Assembly: GCF_003945385.1 (NCBI RefSeq)
Contig: NZ_AP018921.1
Span: forward strand, 186,001-250,000
Reading direction: 5' to 3'
Length of the DNA stretch: 64,000 nucleotides
Origin: Pseudonocardia autotrophica
GTDB lineage: Bacteria > Actinomycetota > Actinomycetes > Mycobacteriales > Pseudonocardiaceae
The notes beneath the pieces were generated by a model that saw only the letters and a list, made by a program, of their open reading frames with translations, was not told where the DNA came from and did no database searches. The position numbers and the translations under genes are program-made. Within the stretch, counting starts at the first letter, position 1. Each line of letters begins with the position of its first letter. Shown here one piece after another: positions 62,599-64,000 of this stretch.

Positions 62599-62987
62599 TC
62601 ACCGCGATCGGCCGGTCAGCGGCCGCGCTCGGGCACAGTCCACGCCCCGGTCGAGCAGGGTCAGAGCCAGGTCACAGCGCGGAGACCGCAAGTACTCCGG
62701 GGGCGAACCGATGACCACGACAGTCCAGATCGGGTGGGCGTGGGTGGTGATCTCGAGCCGCTCGGCGACCCGGCCGGCCAGCGGGATCAGCGCGAACCCG
62801 AGCCGGTAGGTGCCGCGGTCGCCGACCTGCTCGACCAGCCCGTGCTCGGCCAGCACACCGAGCAGCCGCAACGCGGTCGAGTGGTGCATCCGACCGCCGT
62901 GGCCAGCTCGCCACCCCCGGCCTCGCCGCGGTCGGCGATCAACTCCAGGATCGTGATCGCACGGTCCACCGACTGCACCCCGGACAC
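62599..62987 (-). pseudogene. IclR-family regulator, frameshifted and truncated
   Basis: From GTG 62987 the frame reads SGVQSVDRAITILELIADRG and GGGELATAVG, the IclR HTH start, then loses phase at about 62885 and resumes as HHSTALRLLGVLAEHGLVEQ, VGDRGTYRLGFALIPLAGRV. The effector domain is missing. A single deletion near the repeated G stretch explains the shift. Confidence 0.65.
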
Positions 62988-63033
62988 TGTCGGTACCGCC
63001 TTTCTGACGCGGACCCGCGCCCGAGGGTCCCGC

Positions 63034-63588
63034 CTATCGGTCCGGGTCGGGGTCGAAGTCGTCGGGGTCGACGGCGTCGAGGAAGTCACGGAACTTCTGG
63101 ATCCGGGCGTGGGTATCGGGCTCGACCGGAGTCGAGTCCGCCACCGCGGCGGGTGCGGTGTCCGGGCCGCTGGGCCGGCCGAAGGTGATCGTCATGCCCG
63201 GTTTGGTCGCGGCGACGTCGAGGACTGTCTCGTGGGCCAGGATCGGGGCGTCGGTGAGCAGCGCGAGGGTCACGGCGTCGCTGGGGCGGGCCGAGATCCG
63301 CACGTCGTTGTCGAGGATGAGTTCAGCGAGGTAGGTGTGGTGATGCAGCGCGGTGATGGCCACGCGGGCCAGCCGCCGGCCGCTGCCGGCCAGCACGGCG
63401 AGGATCAGTTCATGGGTGCCCGGGCGTGACCGGGACACGTGCCGCTGGGCCGCGGTGAGTTCGAACGCTTCGGGCTCGGCGATCCAGATCTGCAGGAGCC
63501 GGCTGGGCCCTTGGGATTCGACCAGCATCAGCAGGGGCCTTTGCCGGTCGGCGTCGACCCCGATTCCGACTACTCGCATTTCGATCAT
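63034..63588 (-). CDS. Bifunctional nuclease (BFN/DUF151) family protein, 184 aa
   Basis: The sequence MRVVGIGVDADRQRPLLML, then SRLLQIWIAEPEAFELTAAQ, ARVAITALHHHTYLAELILD and ISARPSDAVTLALLTDAPIL matches the DUF151 core including the RPSDA motif. A disordered acidic tail (DFLDAVDPDDFDPDPD) follows. Such proteins were described as nucleases in plants and are widespread in actinobacteria. The start at 63588 (MIEMRVV) or the ATG three codons later is possible. Confidence 0.8.
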   Translation of the reverse strand: MIEMRVVGIGVDADRQRPLLMLVESQGPSRLLQIWIAEPEAFELTAAQRHVSRSRPGTHELILAVLAGSGRRLARVAITALHHHTYLAELILDNDVRISARPSDAVTLALLTDAPILAHETVLDVAATKPGMTITFGRPSGPDTAPAAVADSTPVEPDTHARIQKFRDFLDAVDPDDFDPDPDR

Positions 63589-63859
63589 CGCGTCTCCACC
63601 CCGCCGGTGTCATCGGATGCCGGCCCCCATCGGTCCGCCGTCCACCCTCTTGCCTGGGTCGTAGGGATGCTCCTCCTGATTTCACAGGGTTGCCACCCAT
63701 CGCCGGGACACATGTCGAGCCGCCGGTTCCTCGTGGTGGCGTGCGCCGCGGAGGGGAGCACGCGGGTCGAGCTGCGGAATTCACCTCTGTCCCGTGGGGT
63801 GTGCGCGGGTCAACGATGCTGGTGAGGCGGACGGCGGTCTTCTCCTGGAGGTGAGCAGC

Positions 63860-64000
63860 ATGTCCACTCCGCGGAACCCACCCATGGCCGAACACCCCCG
63901 ATCTCGCCGAGGTGCAGCGGGGCCATGAGCTGCAAGAGGTTCGGATGCGCTATGAGCGCGCGGCCGAGGCGGCTACCGGGCAGCTGCTCGAGGGGGGTGA
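63860..64000 (+). other. Possible small gene at the right edge, frame uncertain
   Basis: ATG 63860 has GGAGGTGAG upstream and opens MSTPRNPPMAEHP; a better coding frame in another phase continues LAEVQRGHELQEVRMRYERA and ends with TGA at 63998-64000. An indel near 63898 would join them. Bases 63589-63859 show no supported gene. Confidence 0.35.

Overview
The window is very high-GC DNA from an actinomycete. Leaderless or GTG starts, an Lsr2-type nucleoid protein, PhnF-like and MerR regulators and the codon use all fit, and the gene mix resembles Pseudonocardiales accessory DNA, although the genus is not proven. No rRNA, tRNA or obvious housekeeping gene was found. The content is plasmid or genomic-island DNA: mobile-element backbone genes alternating with resistance and phosphorus modules, with many insertion sequences between them. 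LAYOUT. 1-3.1 kb: minus-strand plasmid backbone with a ParB-like protein and small hypotheticals separated by hairpin-rich spacers. 3.4-6.1 kb: an IS3 element interrupted by an IS256 element. 6.1-9.4 kb: an alpha/beta-hydrolase remnant and a short-chain dehydrogenase gene split by an IS1634 element. 9.8-17.0 kb: a phosphite-oxidation locus, ptxA-ptxB-ptxC-ptxD-gntR on the minus strand and divergent phnM-like amidohydrolase, with an ISAs1 element in the divergent promoter region. 17.2-18.9 kb: an MFS transporter and the 3' part of a flavoprotein. 18.9-22.4 kb: a second backbone operon (ArdC-like antirestriction protein plus hypotheticals). 22.9-23.5 kb: a BrnT-like/RHH toxin-antitoxin pair. 24-27.5 kb: an IS1081-like and an IS3 element. 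27.6-29 kb: a TrkH potassium transporter. 30.1-34.6 kb: plasmid genes including a coiled-coil protein, an iteron-like region and a tyrosine recombinase. 35-38.9 kb: an MFS pump and a tightly overlapping organomercury-type operon (merR, merB-like, thioredoxin-like, rhodanese-CBS). 39.2-42.8 kb: three insertion sequences nested in each other (IS5, IS3, IS30). 42.8-45.1 kb: merR, ACR3-like transporter and ferredoxin. 45.1-49.5 kb: an ars operon (arsR, acr3, DUF2180-like, two arsC, flavin monooxygenase). 50-55 kb: pstSCAB, a degenerate response regulator and a second ArsR. 55.2-64 kb: a replication-initiator candidate, small plasmid proteins, an Lsr2 with an unusual N-terminal extension, a bifunctional-nuclease-family protein and several decayed genes. 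HOW IT WORKS TOGETHER. The ptx genes would import phosphite and oxidise it to phosphate. The pst genes import phosphate with high affinity; next to ars genes this favours phosphate over arsenate. The ars genes reduce arsenate and export arsenite, and the mer-like operon detoxifies organomercury. The most interesting observation is an in-frame UGA in the rhodanese active-site loop of the mercury operon, followed at the right distance by a stable hairpin. It may encode selenocysteine, but a simple nonsense mutation is not excluded.
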